Assembly: GCA_001662425.1 (NCBI GenBank)
Contig: BDDC01001946.1
Location: 1-12,014 of the forward strand
DNA: 12,014 bases
Reading direction: 5' to 3'
Source: Chlamydomonas sphaeroides
Taxonomy: Eukaryota > Chlorophyta > Chlorophyceae > Chlamydomonadales > Chlamydomonadaceae
Part shown: positions 1 to 6,724 of the stretch, piece by piece
Layout of the letters: every line of letters starts with the position of its first letter
Numbering within the stretch: position 1 is the first letter of the stretch
Program-made: the position numbers and the translations under genes
Notes under the pieces: generated by a model
The model's input: the letters and a program-made list of their open reading frames with translations, nothing else
Told to the model about the DNA's origin: nothing
Database searches by the model: none

Positions 1-66
<66 letters not shown>
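1..66. repeat. TGCCTG hexanucleotide microsatellite
   Basis: Eleven uninterrupted copies of TGCCTG run from the window edge to base 66, where the array breaks into GGTGAATGC. The array probably continues to the left of the window. On the minus strand it reads CAGGCA, which could encode alternating Gln-Ala, Arg-His or Gly-Thr, but no gene context supports translation. Perfect copies suggest recent slippage. Confidence 0.97.
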
Positions 67-598
67 GGTGAATGCTCAGGAGTGGCTGATTCCAGTCGTA
101 CACCTGCCACACTTGCACCAGGGTCTCAACGGCTGACAGCAGTGCCTGCTCTGGTGGTGTCAGGCTGCCTGGCTTGTGCAGCGCACAAGGCGGGAAGGCG
201 TCGGGTGCTGGAGTGCAGGGCGGGAAGAACTCCAGGATGCCGGCTGTGATGATGGCAGCTGCGGGCTTTGACAGCGCCTCCCCTGGGTGGCCACATCAGT
301 GGCGGCGGTGGCATCGAGCGGTGCTGCTACAGTGCACGGCTGCCTTCTGTGCCACACCCGGTTGGTGAGCACCATGCAGCGGTCAGCGAGTGACCCCTCC
401 AGCAACATCCACAAAAAGGGGGCGGCTTCCACGACCATGGCCTCCACCTCAAGATGCTGCCCACACAGTGACTTCATGTTTAGTGTCAAGAACAGAGGTC
501 ATGGTTTGGTGGCCAAGTGGCCTGTGCACTGCAAGGGGAGCGAGGGCTTGAGGCAGCACTGGGTGCACTTGCAGCTGCGGCCACATGGCTGCACTGGC
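67..598 (-). other. Unassigned flank with a weak minus-strand open frame
   Basis: No recognisable gene lies between the hexamer array and the left LTR. The minus strand has a 109-codon frame from 489 to 160. Its first half (around the residues LEVEAMVVEAAPF) has balanced composition, and its second half is Ser/Pro/Arg-rich. A CAG acceptor-like site precedes the CATCTTGAGG start of that stretch, so it could be an exon or the remnant of another element. Sequence next to the LTR (about 519-598) resembles, in inverted orientation, sequence at about 6872-6982. This flank is therefore at least partly repetitive. No family was recognised and coding status is doubtful. Confidence 0.25.
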
Positions 599-1420
599 TG
601 TGGTGTAACGTGTCAGGGGACTCATGACAGAATTGTGCATGCTGCACGTCATTCAACCATCACCTACACAACACCCCGTACAAAAATAATGGGTCAAAAA
701 GCGGCAAGCCATGGCTGCTGTGTAGCAGAGACGTGGTTTCGTGTTGCACACCTGTCTCCCAAATTACAGTGTCACGGCAAAGCCGGATTTTGGCAATGGC
801 CAGCTTGGCCGTGTGGTCCCATCACCATGCATGGGCATATGGTTGATAACTTTGATTCATTCTTATGGCACAAAGTCCGTGGGGTCAAAGACAGGGATGG
901 TGTTGAGTGCCCAAGGGGAGACAAAAGACCCTCCATTGAGCTGAACACCCATTTCCATGGATGAGGTGCTGCTCAGAGGAGATGGAGGGGTTGGCATTCA
1001 CGAGCTGCTATTGATGTCCATGGCGCCTAGTTGGTGGGGTAGACTGCACCACGAGATGGGGCTCGTAATGTCTTACTGTAGAAGCAGTGCTGACGAGCGG
1101 GGGCAAGTTGGTTGGTGTTGTGGTGCTTCTACTTAGTCCCTAAAGGGTGGTAGTGAGAACTACCGGGTGCGAGCACAGAGCTCAGGGATAGCCTCAGACG
1201 GATTGATGGTGCAGATCCTGATGCACACCCAGATGGCGTGCACCCAACCGGAGTGTGCAGAGAGGCCGTAGCCAGGTTCTGCTACACTACCAGAGGCATC
1301 AGCAGGCATCACCACCGCCATCAGAAGGTGTGTGACCCGTGTATCACCAGATGTGGCCTGCACTGCACAGAGCAGTGTCAGACAGAGTCAGAGTGTGTGG
1401 CGCCTGGGGGTGTAGCCACA
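599..1420 (-). repeat. 3' LTR of the chromovirus
   Basis: This 822-bp copy aligns with 5441-6331 over its whole length. It begins TGTGGTGTAACG on the plus strand and ends TGTAGCCACA, so both ends carry the short inverted terminus TGTGG/CCACA. It is the 3' LTR because the polypurine tract lies just inside it at 1427-1438 and pol reads toward it. Relative to the other LTR it has one copy of the 22-bp unit instead of three, no telomeric tract, and 17 extra bases at 988-1004 ending in a GAG that repeats the preceding GAG. The plus-strand open frames across it are shadows. Confidence 0.92.
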
Positions 1421-1426
1421 AGACTG

Positions 1427-1438
1427 CCCCCCTTCCTT
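1427..1438 (-). promoter_or_regulatory. Polypurine tract (plus-strand DNA primer site)
   Basis: On the element strand this is AAGGAAGGGGGG, twelve purines in a row. It lies six bases upstream of the 3' LTR start and between the pol stop codon (1470-1468) and the LTR. In LTR retrotransposons the RNase H-resistant polypurine tract primes second-strand synthesis. The position and composition fit; the six-base gap to the LTR edge is slightly unusual. Confidence 0.75.
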
Positions 1439-1467
1439 GGTGCGCTGGTGAGGGCAGAAGCAGGGGG

Positions 1468-1724
1468 TTAAGGCATAGCAGTGTGAGGGGCCCTAACACG
1501 CTCACGGACAGCACACAACTCGTCAAGCAGATCATCTGTAAAGTTGCATTGCAGCTCCCAGCTGTTGTGCTCAGAAGAGTACCCAGCCCACTTCACCAGA
1601 TATTCGTGAACTTGACACTTACGGCAGCCCTTGCCCACAGAATGGCAGCGGTAGTCGAGGACACACTTGACAGTGTAGAGTGGCTCGCCATCGATCCATG
1701 TGATAGGGCCAGGGTTGTCGGGGT
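1468..1724 (-). pseudogene. Chromodomain at the C-terminus of pol
   Basis: A minus-strand frame without its own start codon ends in TAA at 1470-1468. It contains a chromodomain-like core: EPLYTVKCVLDYR, then HEYLVKWAGYSSEHNSWEL, then an acidic LLDEL tail. The YLVKWxGY and W-E residues are the chromodomain signature, and the hydrophobic TVKCVLD strand precedes them. Chromovirus chromodomains follow the integrase and are thought to steer insertion by binding modified histones. A short loop between the first strand and YLVKW carries CxH and CxxC (RCHSVGKGCRKC), which is unusual. The frame differs from the upstream integrase frame, so an indel lies at about 1709-1735, where a TGA also closes this frame upstream. 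It would once have been fused to the integrase. Confidence 0.82.
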
Positions 1725-2259
1725 GTCAGCAGAAGCATGATAGGGGCGGAGCAGACCCACGTGGAATGTGGGGTGGGTACAGGACATAGAAGCAGGCAAC
1801 TGCAGCCAGACAGCTGCTTTCCTGATCATCCGCTCGACAGGAAATGGACCAACCCACCGGGGCAGGAGCTTACACAGGCTCTTGACGGACCTGTGCAGGT
1901 TGGTGGTGTTCAGCATGACCTTGTCGCCCGGGGTGTAGGTCATGTCTGTCTTGTTGCAGTTGTAGTAAGCAGAGGCCCATTGTTGTGCTGACTCCAGGCA
2001 GGCCTTGGCGTCAGAGAGCCGTGTTGTGAAAGCCTGTTGGAAAGCACGGGCAGCGGGCACAGCCACATCCAGCTCACACAGGACGGGCAGGGGTTGATTG
2101 AACCCATAGTTCAGGAAGAACGGGGACCGACCCGTTAACAGCATTGTTAATAACAAACTTGGTGGCAGACAGGTGCACATCCCAGTTCGTGTGGCTGTGG
2201 CCGGTGTATGCGTGCAGCATATCAGCCAACACCTGATTCATGCGCTCGGTCTGGCCATC
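1725..2259 (-). pseudogene. Integrase C-terminal half (catalytic tail and GPF module)
   Basis: The minus-strand sequence starts abruptly at 2259 with DGQTERMNQVLADML. This is the end of the DDE core of retroelement integrases, where the Glu of TER is the third catalytic acid. It continues through NWDVHLSATKFVINNA to about 2134, changes frame, and goes on from 2132 with TGRSPFFLNYG. Then follow an amphipathic Ala/Gln-rich helix, PGDKVMLNTTNL, and the GPY/F module KLLPRWVGPFPV, ending in FHVGLLRPYH, all hallmarks of Ty3/gypsy integrase C-termini. The HHCC zinc domain and the first two catalytic Asp residues are missing, so the enzyme cannot work. Integrase would join element DNA to chromosomal DNA in the nucleus. 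The frame break at 2132-2140 is a small indel. Confidence 0.88.
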
Positions 2260-2263
2260 AAAA
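2258..2263 (-). other. Internal deletion junction joining RT to integrase
   Basis: On the element strand the RT connection motif ELRQFLGLANYF ends at about 2261, and the next sequence, starting within the following three bases, is the integrase motif DGQTERMNQ. Complete gypsy elements place the rest of the connection, RNase H, the integrase zinc domain and most of the catalytic core between these motifs, normally well over a kilobase. There is no GT...AG arrangement here, so this is a deletion and not an intron. Confidence 0.85.
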
Positions 2264-2605
2264 ATAGTTAGCCAACCCCAGGAACTGTCTTAGCTCGGTG
2301 AGGGTCTTGGGCCGTGGCCAGTATCAAATGATGGCAGTCTTACGTGGGTCCATGTGCATGCTGTCAGCCGAGACGACGTGGCCCAGGTACTTGACCTGCA
2401 GTTGTGCCCAATGGCACTTGGACAGCTTAGCATAAAACTGCTTGCAGTGCAGAATGCCGAGCACTGTGCGCAGATGCTCCACATGCTCCTCCAGCATCTT
2501 GGAGTAGATCAGAATGTCATCCAGGTTGCACACAACGTAGTGACCTACCTGCTCCCAGAACAATCGGTCCATACAGGCCTGGAATGCTGCCAGGGTGTTC
2601 ATGAG

Positions 2606-2790
2606 CTAGGATGGCGGTGGGGAGGGGCCCCCAGACGCAGTGCACCCGGGGGGAGAGGCGTCAGTACGGGGCCTCAGGACGGCAATGGCAGCAGTGACCG
2701 TGCAGCAGCTATGACAGGCGGCAGCTGCGGACGGCTCTTGGCACTGCAGCTGCCCGAGGACCCGAGGACCCCGCGCTCCGCCCAGCTCAC
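2606..2790 (-). other. Spliceosomal intron 2 within RT (185 nt)
   Basis: The coding block ends GCGTTCAGG, then GTGAGCTGGG opens the intervening sequence, which closes with CCGCCATCCTAG before CTCATGAACACC. Joining the blocks gives VLAFRLMNTLAAFQ, which aligns without a gap to the conserved RT motif around FGLTNAPATFQ. A branch-point-like TACTGAC lies at 2666-2660, 55 nt before the acceptor. The length is not a multiple of three and the TAG of the acceptor is an in-frame stop, so unspliced RNA could not encode RT. The sequence is strongly GC-rich. No family similarity was recognised. Confidence 0.87.
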
Positions 2791-3000
2791 CCTGAACGCA
2801 AGGACGGTGAAATACATGTGCCCCAGTGGCGTGCGGAATGCCGTCTTAGGGATATCAGCTTGGTGATGCGGATCTGGTTGTAGCCTTGCTGCATGTCAAT
2901 GGAAGAGAAATACTTGGCACCCTTGAGCTTGTCAAGAAGGTTGTCAATGTGTGGCAATGGGTACTGGTTCTTGACGGTGATGGTGTTCAGTCCTTGGTAA

Positions 3001-3213
3001 CTGGGGTGTAGGAAGGCGGGAGCATGGGCCTGCAGGGCGAGTGCTCAAAACAAGCAATTGAGGGCACCAGGGGATAGGCAGGAGTGTTGGCAGGGCTAAG
3101 ACAGGCGACACGGGGAACCAACCCACGGGTCACGGGACATGTCCAGCAACATGTTCGCACAACATGTCCCACGAGCTTAAACTCCCAGCCCAGCTAGGAA
3201 GCCTCCCACACAC
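3001..3213 (-). other. Spliceosomal intron 1 within RT (213 nt)
   Basis: The upstream coding block ends MCI plus GA, followed by GTGTGTGGGAGG. The intervening stretch ends CCTACACCCCAG and is followed by TTACCAAGGACTG. Joining GA to TTAC gives a GAT codon and the uninterrupted motif MCIDYQGLN, the expected gypsy RT sequence with no gap. The intervening sequence has an in-frame TAA near 3177 and no RT similarity. It has a pyrimidine-rich 3' end and an internal cluster of ACATGT palindromes (about 3139-3163). Splicing is inferred from sequence only. Confidence 0.85.
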
Positions 3214-3561
3214 TCAATGCACATATGCAGCAAGCCATCCTTCTTGCCGACGAACAGGATGGGCGCCGAGAAAGGGGAGGAGGATGGCCGAAGCATGCCC
3301 TTGGCCATCAGGTCAGTGACTTGTCGCTTGACCTCCTCCAGCTCCATGGGGCTCAGTCGGTACATTGGTTGAGACACCAGTTGGGCACCAGGTTGCAGCG
3401 GGACGGTGTGTTCCATGAGCAGCTCAGGGGGCGGCCCACAGATGGGCTGGAACACATCAGCAAATGCGTCAAGCACAGCTTGAACTGTGGGCTCGACAGG
3501 TGCCGAGGGCTCAGAGGGCAACAAAGGGGCTTGGTCAGCAGCAGCAGCACACTCAGTAGCC

Positions 3562-4218
3562 TCAGCAACGGCTGTGTTCAATCAGGGTGTGCACTACATG
3601 GCGGACAAGGCGTGTGGTGTCCTTGTGCCAAATGATGCCCGGCTCGGCCCGGGTGCTAATGGCCGCAGCGGCAAAGTTGACGGCCGGCGGGACAGGGGGC
3701 GCCACGGCCGCCAGCAGGGGGACACCGGCCATGATGCACCCCTTGTGCAGGACTAGCACGCGCCGGCCCAAGCACAAGTCCATGCTGTACAGGCGCATGG
3801 TGCTAGCCCCTAGAATGTAGGACGCAGAGTCTGTAAGGCCCGACAGGACAAAGGGCTGCAGATCTAGACGCAGGTCTCCCAAGGTAACGTGAAGCAAGAC
3901 TTGCCCAAGGATCAATTGCTTGCCACCATCAGCCAGGGTGACGTGGGAGAAAGTAGTAGGCCGGATGCACAGCCCCAAGCGGTTGACCAGGCCCTTGGAC
4001 ACAAAGTCGTGTGTGGCACCAGTGTCCAGCAGGGTCTTGAGGTTGACACCGGCGGCTTGGAGACAGACCAGGGGCAGGGAGCCATCAGCATCTGCAGAGG
4101 CCGCTAAGATACAAAAGACACGGGGCTGGGCATCGTCAGAGTCAGATGGCAGAGCGGTGGAGGGACCGTAGTACCAGACCTCAGAAGTGTAAGGGAAACC
4201 CGGCAACGGGACCACCAC
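3562..4218 (-). pseudogene. Retroviral-type aspartic protease of pol
   Basis: The frame of about 218 codons begins at a GTG; there is no ATG, as expected inside a polyprotein. The active-site motif LKTLLDTGATHDFVS has its catalytic Asp near residue 65 (DTGA). Downstream are a flap-like region (HVTLADGGKQLILGQ), FVLSGLTDSASYILGAST near residues 123-140 in place of the usual ILG-D-WL, and a hydrophobic end. The N-terminal SEVWYYGPS stretch resembles the linker that precedes the protease in other chlorophyte gypsy elements. The protease would cleave Gag-Pol as a homodimer. The frame is +1 relative to the upstream segment (its own frame has TAG at 4230-4228). It ends in TGA at 3564-3562, while RT resumes in another frame from 3581. 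Small indels are the simplest explanation; programmed shifting is possible but unsupported. Confidence 0.88.
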
Positions 4219-4681
4219 ATGGTCCCTCTAGGTCCAGCCCGTTGAACAGCCCCGTCCCCACAGCAAAGTGTGCAACCCAGCACATACCAGAGAGCAGCAC
4301 GTCCTTCTGATGTGCCTTGGTGAGCAGAGCCAACGAGGCACAAGCCACATGCGCTGGTAGCACGATGGCCAGCACTGTGGAAGGGCAACAAGGCTTGCAG
4401 GCACGGTAATGCACCAGCACAAGCTGCAAGTCGCACCATGATGAGGGGGTGAACCAGACGGTGTGGCTGCACAGATCAGCTGAGGCAAGGGAGTGGCGAG
4501 TCAGCAGGTGCAGATTACAGACTTCATCAAACCCAGCGCACAAGGTGCACGCATCAAAGGAGAACTGCCGACCGATAGTCTGCTCCACCTCGGCCAACAC
4601 TGAGGTGCGGACAGCCCTCACCCCACGCAGAACAGCAGAGGGCCCAGGAGCAGTCACCCCTACAGCAGCCTGGGCAGGTGC
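4181..4681 (-). pseudogene. Pol N-terminal segment, possible Dam-like methyltransferase fold
   Basis: This segment continues the gag frame directly after a single TAG codon (4684-4682) and stays open to TGA at 4183-4181. Counting from the GTG at 4657, it has QFSFDAC near residues 31-37, HTVWFTPSSW near 65-74, LVHYRACK near 81-88, and a hydrophobic strand VLAIVLPAHVA near 95-105. Some chlorophyte gypsy polyproteins carry a Dam-type N6-adenine methyltransferase-like domain before the protease, with a DAC/DAA motif, a VW-NPP-like motif and an HY-CK helix. That spacing fits here, but the NPP-type catalytic motif is TPS, so activity would be lost. Assignment is by remembered family pattern, not by a search. 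It could instead be a lineage-specific gag or linker region. The frame shifts by one base before the protease. Confidence 0.45.
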
Positions 4682-5383
4682 CTAGGCCACCTCCTGCATG
4701 GCCACCGCCGCCAGGCCGGCCGCACCGCGCCCGCGCCCGCACCCGCCACGGCCACCACAGCGGCCGTTGCCGTGACCGTTGCTGAGGCTGCCGCTGCCAC
4801 AAATGGGCGGGTGGCCCTGGGGGCAGGCCGCCACCACGTGGCCGGCAGAGGTGCAGACCAGGCAGAGGCCCTTGGTGAAGCAAGTGCAGTACTCAAGCAC
4901 CGTAATGCCCATGTTGAGCATCAACTCCAGTGGCCGGTCGCAGTGCTTGGCCTGCCTGCAGTCATGAAAGTGAGCATGCTCCTCCAGTGTCAGGCCACAC
5001 TGGTGCATGTTGCAGCCATCGTCGACCTCATGGCCGTGGTCCTTGGGCACGCGACCAATGTGCTGAGCCATGACCGTCGGGAGCTGCGACTGGAACCCAC
5101 TGAAGCTTGAGCAAAGGTCCAGAAGCTGCAATACACACTCGACCAGGGTGTGATCACCGGGCAGCAGCCTCACCAGGTTGAGGAAGTGGAGCAGGTAGTA
5201 CAGTGACTCGTTGGCCGCCTCGGCCACGGCCTCGATCTTGCCTTCATTTGCAGCCGGTCCACCAGCAGGCGGTGTGTCCTGACTGGCAGGCTGCTGGTCG
5301 ACGTGCAGGTTTGGGTAATCCTGCAGAACCTCCTGGTAGCCTGCGTCCAGACCATCGTTGGCCATGCTTGCAGGCAGAAGCAT
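4682..5383 (-). CDS. gag: Gag (capsid/nucleocapsid) polyprotein with CCHC zinc knuckle
   Basis: An ATG-initiated frame of 233 codons starts 58 bases inside the 5' LTR, the normal place for gag. Residues 25-60 are Pro/Ala/Gln-rich and look disordered. Residues 58-110 form a helical, Leu-rich stretch (LYYLLHFLNLVRLL) that may be what remains of the capsid fold. A CCHC zinc knuckle, CLVCTSAGHVVAAC, has ligands C174, C177, H182 and C187 with the standard CX2CX4HX4C spacing. It is followed by a Gly/Arg-rich tail (residues 203-222), which commonly binds RNA. An extra Cys/His cluster lies near residues 124-148. The capsid region is short for a gypsy Gag, so part may have been lost. The frame ends in TAG at 4684-4682 and continues open in the same frame into pol. 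Gag would package element RNA in cytoplasmic particles. Confidence 0.82.
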   Translation of the reverse strand: MLLPASMANDGLDAGYQEVLQDYPNLHVDQQPASQDTPPAGGPAANEGKIEAVAEAANESLYYLLHFLNLVRLLPGDHTLVECVLQLLDLCSSFSGFQSQLPTVMAQHIGRVPKDHGHEVDDGCNMHQCGLTLEEHAHFHDCRQAKHCDRPLELMLNMGITVLEYCTCFTKGLCLVCTSAGHVVAACPQGHPPICGSGSLSNGHGNGRCGGRGGCGRGRGAAGLAAVAMQEVA

Positions 5384-5440
5384 AGTGAAGGTCCACTGGA
5401 AAGTGGGTTCACTGCCACTGTTGTGGCACGACTACTTGGC
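5384..5440 (-). other. Leader between 5' LTR and gag; primer-binding site not identified
   Basis: These 57 bases lie between the LTR end (CCACA) and the gag ATG. In most LTR elements a tRNA primer-binding site starting TGG lies right next to the LTR. Here the adjacent sequence on the element strand is GCCAAGTAGTCGTGCCACAA, which does not start TGG and matches no primer I recognise. The site may be mutated, shifted, or use another priming mode. Confidence 0.5.
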
Positions 5441-6120
5441 TGTGGTGTAACGTGTCAGGGGACTCATGACAGAATCGTGCATGCTGCACGTCGTTCAACC
5501 ATCACCTACATGACACCCCGTACAAAAATAATGGGTCAAAAAGCGGCAAGCCATGGCTGCTGTGTAGCAGAGAGGTGGTTTTGTGTTGCACGCCTGTCTC
5601 CCAAATTACAGTCACGGCAAAGCCGGATTTTGGCAACGGCCAGCTTGGCCGTGTGGTCCCATCACCATGCATGGGCATACGGTTGATAACTTTGATTCAT
5701 TCTTATGGCACAAAGTCCGTGGGGTCAAAGACAGGGATGGTGTTGAGTGCCCAAGGGGAGACAAAAGACCCTCCATTGAGCTGAACACCCATTTCCATGG
5801 ATGAGGTGCTGCTCAGAGGAGATGGAGCTGCTATTGATGTCCATGGCGCCTAGGTGGTGGGGTAGACTGCACCACGAGATGGGGCTCGTAATGTCTTACT
5901 GTAGAAGCAGTGCTGATGAGCGGGGGCAAGTTGGTTGGTGTTGTGGTGCTTCTACTTAGTCCCTAAAGGGTGGTAGTGAGAACTACCGGGTGCGAGCACA
6001 GAGCTCAGGGGTAGCCTCAGACGGATGGATGGCGCAGATCCCGATGCATGCCCAGATGGCATGCACCCAACCGGAGTGTGCAGAGAGGCCGTAGCCAGGT
6101 TCTGCTACACTGCCAGAGGC

Positions 6121-6169
6121 TTAGGGTTTAGGGTTTAGGGTTAGGGTTTTTTAGGGTTTTAGGGTTTAG
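6121..6169 (+). repeat. Interstitial telomere-type repeat tract
   Basis: The 49 bases are irregular T(2-6)AGGG units: TTAGGG, TTTAGGG twice, TTAGGG, TTTTTTAGGG, TTTTAGGG and a terminal TTTAG. Chlorophytes use TTTAGGG or TTTTAGGG telomeres, so both canonical forms occur in one tract. Alignment with the other LTR shows the tract replacing about three bases (ATC) between AGGC and AGCAGG, so it arrived after the two LTRs were formed. Patches like this arise at repaired double-strand breaks. Confidence 0.95.
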
Positions 6170-6173
6170 CAGG

Positions 6174-6239
6174 CATCACCACGGCCATCAGAAGGCATCA
6201 CCACGGCCATCAGAAGGCATCACCACGGCCATCAGAAGG
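6174..6239 (+). repeat. Three tandem copies of a 22-bp unit
   Basis: Three identical 22-bp copies, each starting CATCACCACGG and ending ATCAGAAGG, lie head to tail four bases after the telomeric tract. The other LTR has a single copy differing by one base. The copies are identical and lie next to the telomeric patch, so both changes may come from one repair or slippage episode. Confidence 0.95.
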
Positions 6240-6331
6240 CGTGTGACCTGTGTATCACCAGATGTGGCCCGCACTGCACAGAGCGGTGTCAGACAGAGTC
6301 AGAGTGTGTGGCGCCTGGGGGTGTAGCCACA

Positions 6332-6724
6332 ACAGTTGATGCGGCTACAATGCACGGCACCAAAGACGGGGGTAGGACAATAAACTGCCCCGCATTCGTG
6401 TACAGTACATTAATATCTGTTGACGGCCTGAACACCATAATTTGTGTCAACAACTTGGCTACACTCCTGCCAAGTTACAACATGAGTAGTACCTCAGCTG
6501 GCTCGCTGCTGCTACAATGAGGTAGACCCTCGGGTCTAGTGATGGCAGGTAGGTAGTTACTGTCAAAACGAAACTGATTGACATGAGGGACTGCAGATCG
6601 TGGCAGCTTGTTTGATGTCCCAGCAAGCAAGGTGCGGAGACGCACCAGCGGTATCACTGTGGGGAGAAACAGGGTTTGGCATTAAAGCTCAAACACCAAG
6701 GAGCAAGACAGCACCAAGGGATTT
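6332..6724. other. Intergenic flank right of the retroelement
   Basis: No gene is recognised. The minus strand has a 60-codon open frame (6657-6475) preceded by a pyrimidine-rich CACAG acceptor-like site at 6657-6658, but it lies beside or within the diverged LTR-like segment and probably has no coding meaning. A perfect 7-bp hairpin, TAGACCC/GGGTCTA with a 2-base loop, sits at 6523-6538. Confidence 0.5.

Larger units (their letters stand above)
2261..3581 (-). pseudogene. Reverse transcriptase domain of pol, split by two introns
   Basis: RT copies element RNA into DNA in cytoplasmic particles. Three coding blocks are visible on the minus strand. Block 1 (3581-3214) has the linker EHTVPLQPGAQ, PMYRLSPMELEEVKRQV and SPFSAPILFVGKKDG, ending in MCI. 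Block 2 (3000-2791) has GLNTITVKNQYPLPHID, then FSSIDMQQGYNQIRI with the first catalytic Asp, then IPKTAFRT. Block 3 (2605-2261) has AAFQACMDRLF, the active-site NLDDILIYSK with the other two Asp residues, KLSKC, YLGHVVS and FLGLANYF. The gaps between blocks have exact GT...AG edges and restore MCIDYQGLN and an FGLTN-like AFRLMN. Defects: one base missing between 2861 and 2862, TGA at 2326-2324, Asn in place of Tyr in the YLDD box, and truncation at the deletion junction. The block 1 frame opens after a TGA at 3584-3582 and is shifted relative to the protease. Confidence 0.9.
599..6331 (-). mobile_element. Decayed Ty3/gypsy LTR retrotransposon (chromovirus type)
   Basis: Two direct repeats (599-1420 and 5441-6331) bound a 4,020-bp internal region. 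Read on the minus strand the order is LTR, gag, pol (methyltransferase-like segment, protease, RT, integrase C-terminus, chromodomain), polypurine tract, LTR. RT before integrase is the Ty3/gypsy order, and a chromodomain after the integrase GPF module marks a chromovirus. The LTRs begin TGTGG and end CCACA, the usual TG...CA. They differ by about two dozen substitutions over roughly 800 aligned bases counted by eye, plus several indels, so the insertion is not recent. The copy is defective: RNase H and most of the integrase are deleted, and there are several frame changes and two in-frame stops (TAG 4684-4682, TGA 2326-2324). No target-site duplication was found at the LTR edges. Confidence 0.93.
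5441..6331 (-). repeat. 5' LTR of the chromovirus, with insertions
   Basis: This 891-bp copy matches the LTR at 599-1420, with TGTGG and CCACA termini. It is the 5' LTR of a minus-strand element because gag begins just to its left. It lacks the 17 bases found at 988-1004 of the other LTR. It carries a 49-bp telomere-like tract (6121-6169) and three copies of a 22-bp unit (6174-6239) where the other LTR has a few bases and one copy. No clear TATA box was seen. Confidence 0.92.

Noticed and set aside
287..964. 225-codon plus-strand frame across the left LTR, repeated at 5303-5804
   Set aside because: It lies antisense to the element within and around an LTR, has no domain, and its recurrence is explained by LTR duplication.
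2606..3213. Target duplications flanking the RT introns, as for transposon-type introners
   Set aside because: No direct repeat at the junctions fits the reading frame; the AGCT repeated near intron 2 would not restore the RT sequence if collapsed.
3564..3581. Programmed +1 frameshift between protease and RT, as in Ty3
   Set aside because: The frame change is real, but no known slippery heptamer was recognised and the copy has several other indels, so random decay is simpler.
4772..5110. Plus-strand frame opposite gag
   Set aside because: Antisense shadow of the gag coding strand, with no motif.
6174..6239. CRISPR-like repeat
   Set aside because: The 22-bp copies are directly adjacent with no spacers, and the context is a eukaryotic LTR.
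6523..6538. Perfect 7-bp hairpin as a terminator
   Set aside because: No U-tract or gene context; short hairpins of this size are expected by chance in 12 kb of eukaryotic DNA.
6475..6657. Second exon spliced to the signal-peptide frame (acceptor CACAG at 6657)
   Set aside because: A phase-compatible donor can be found, but the region overlaps the diverged LTR-like repeat and the encoded peptide has no recognisable feature.
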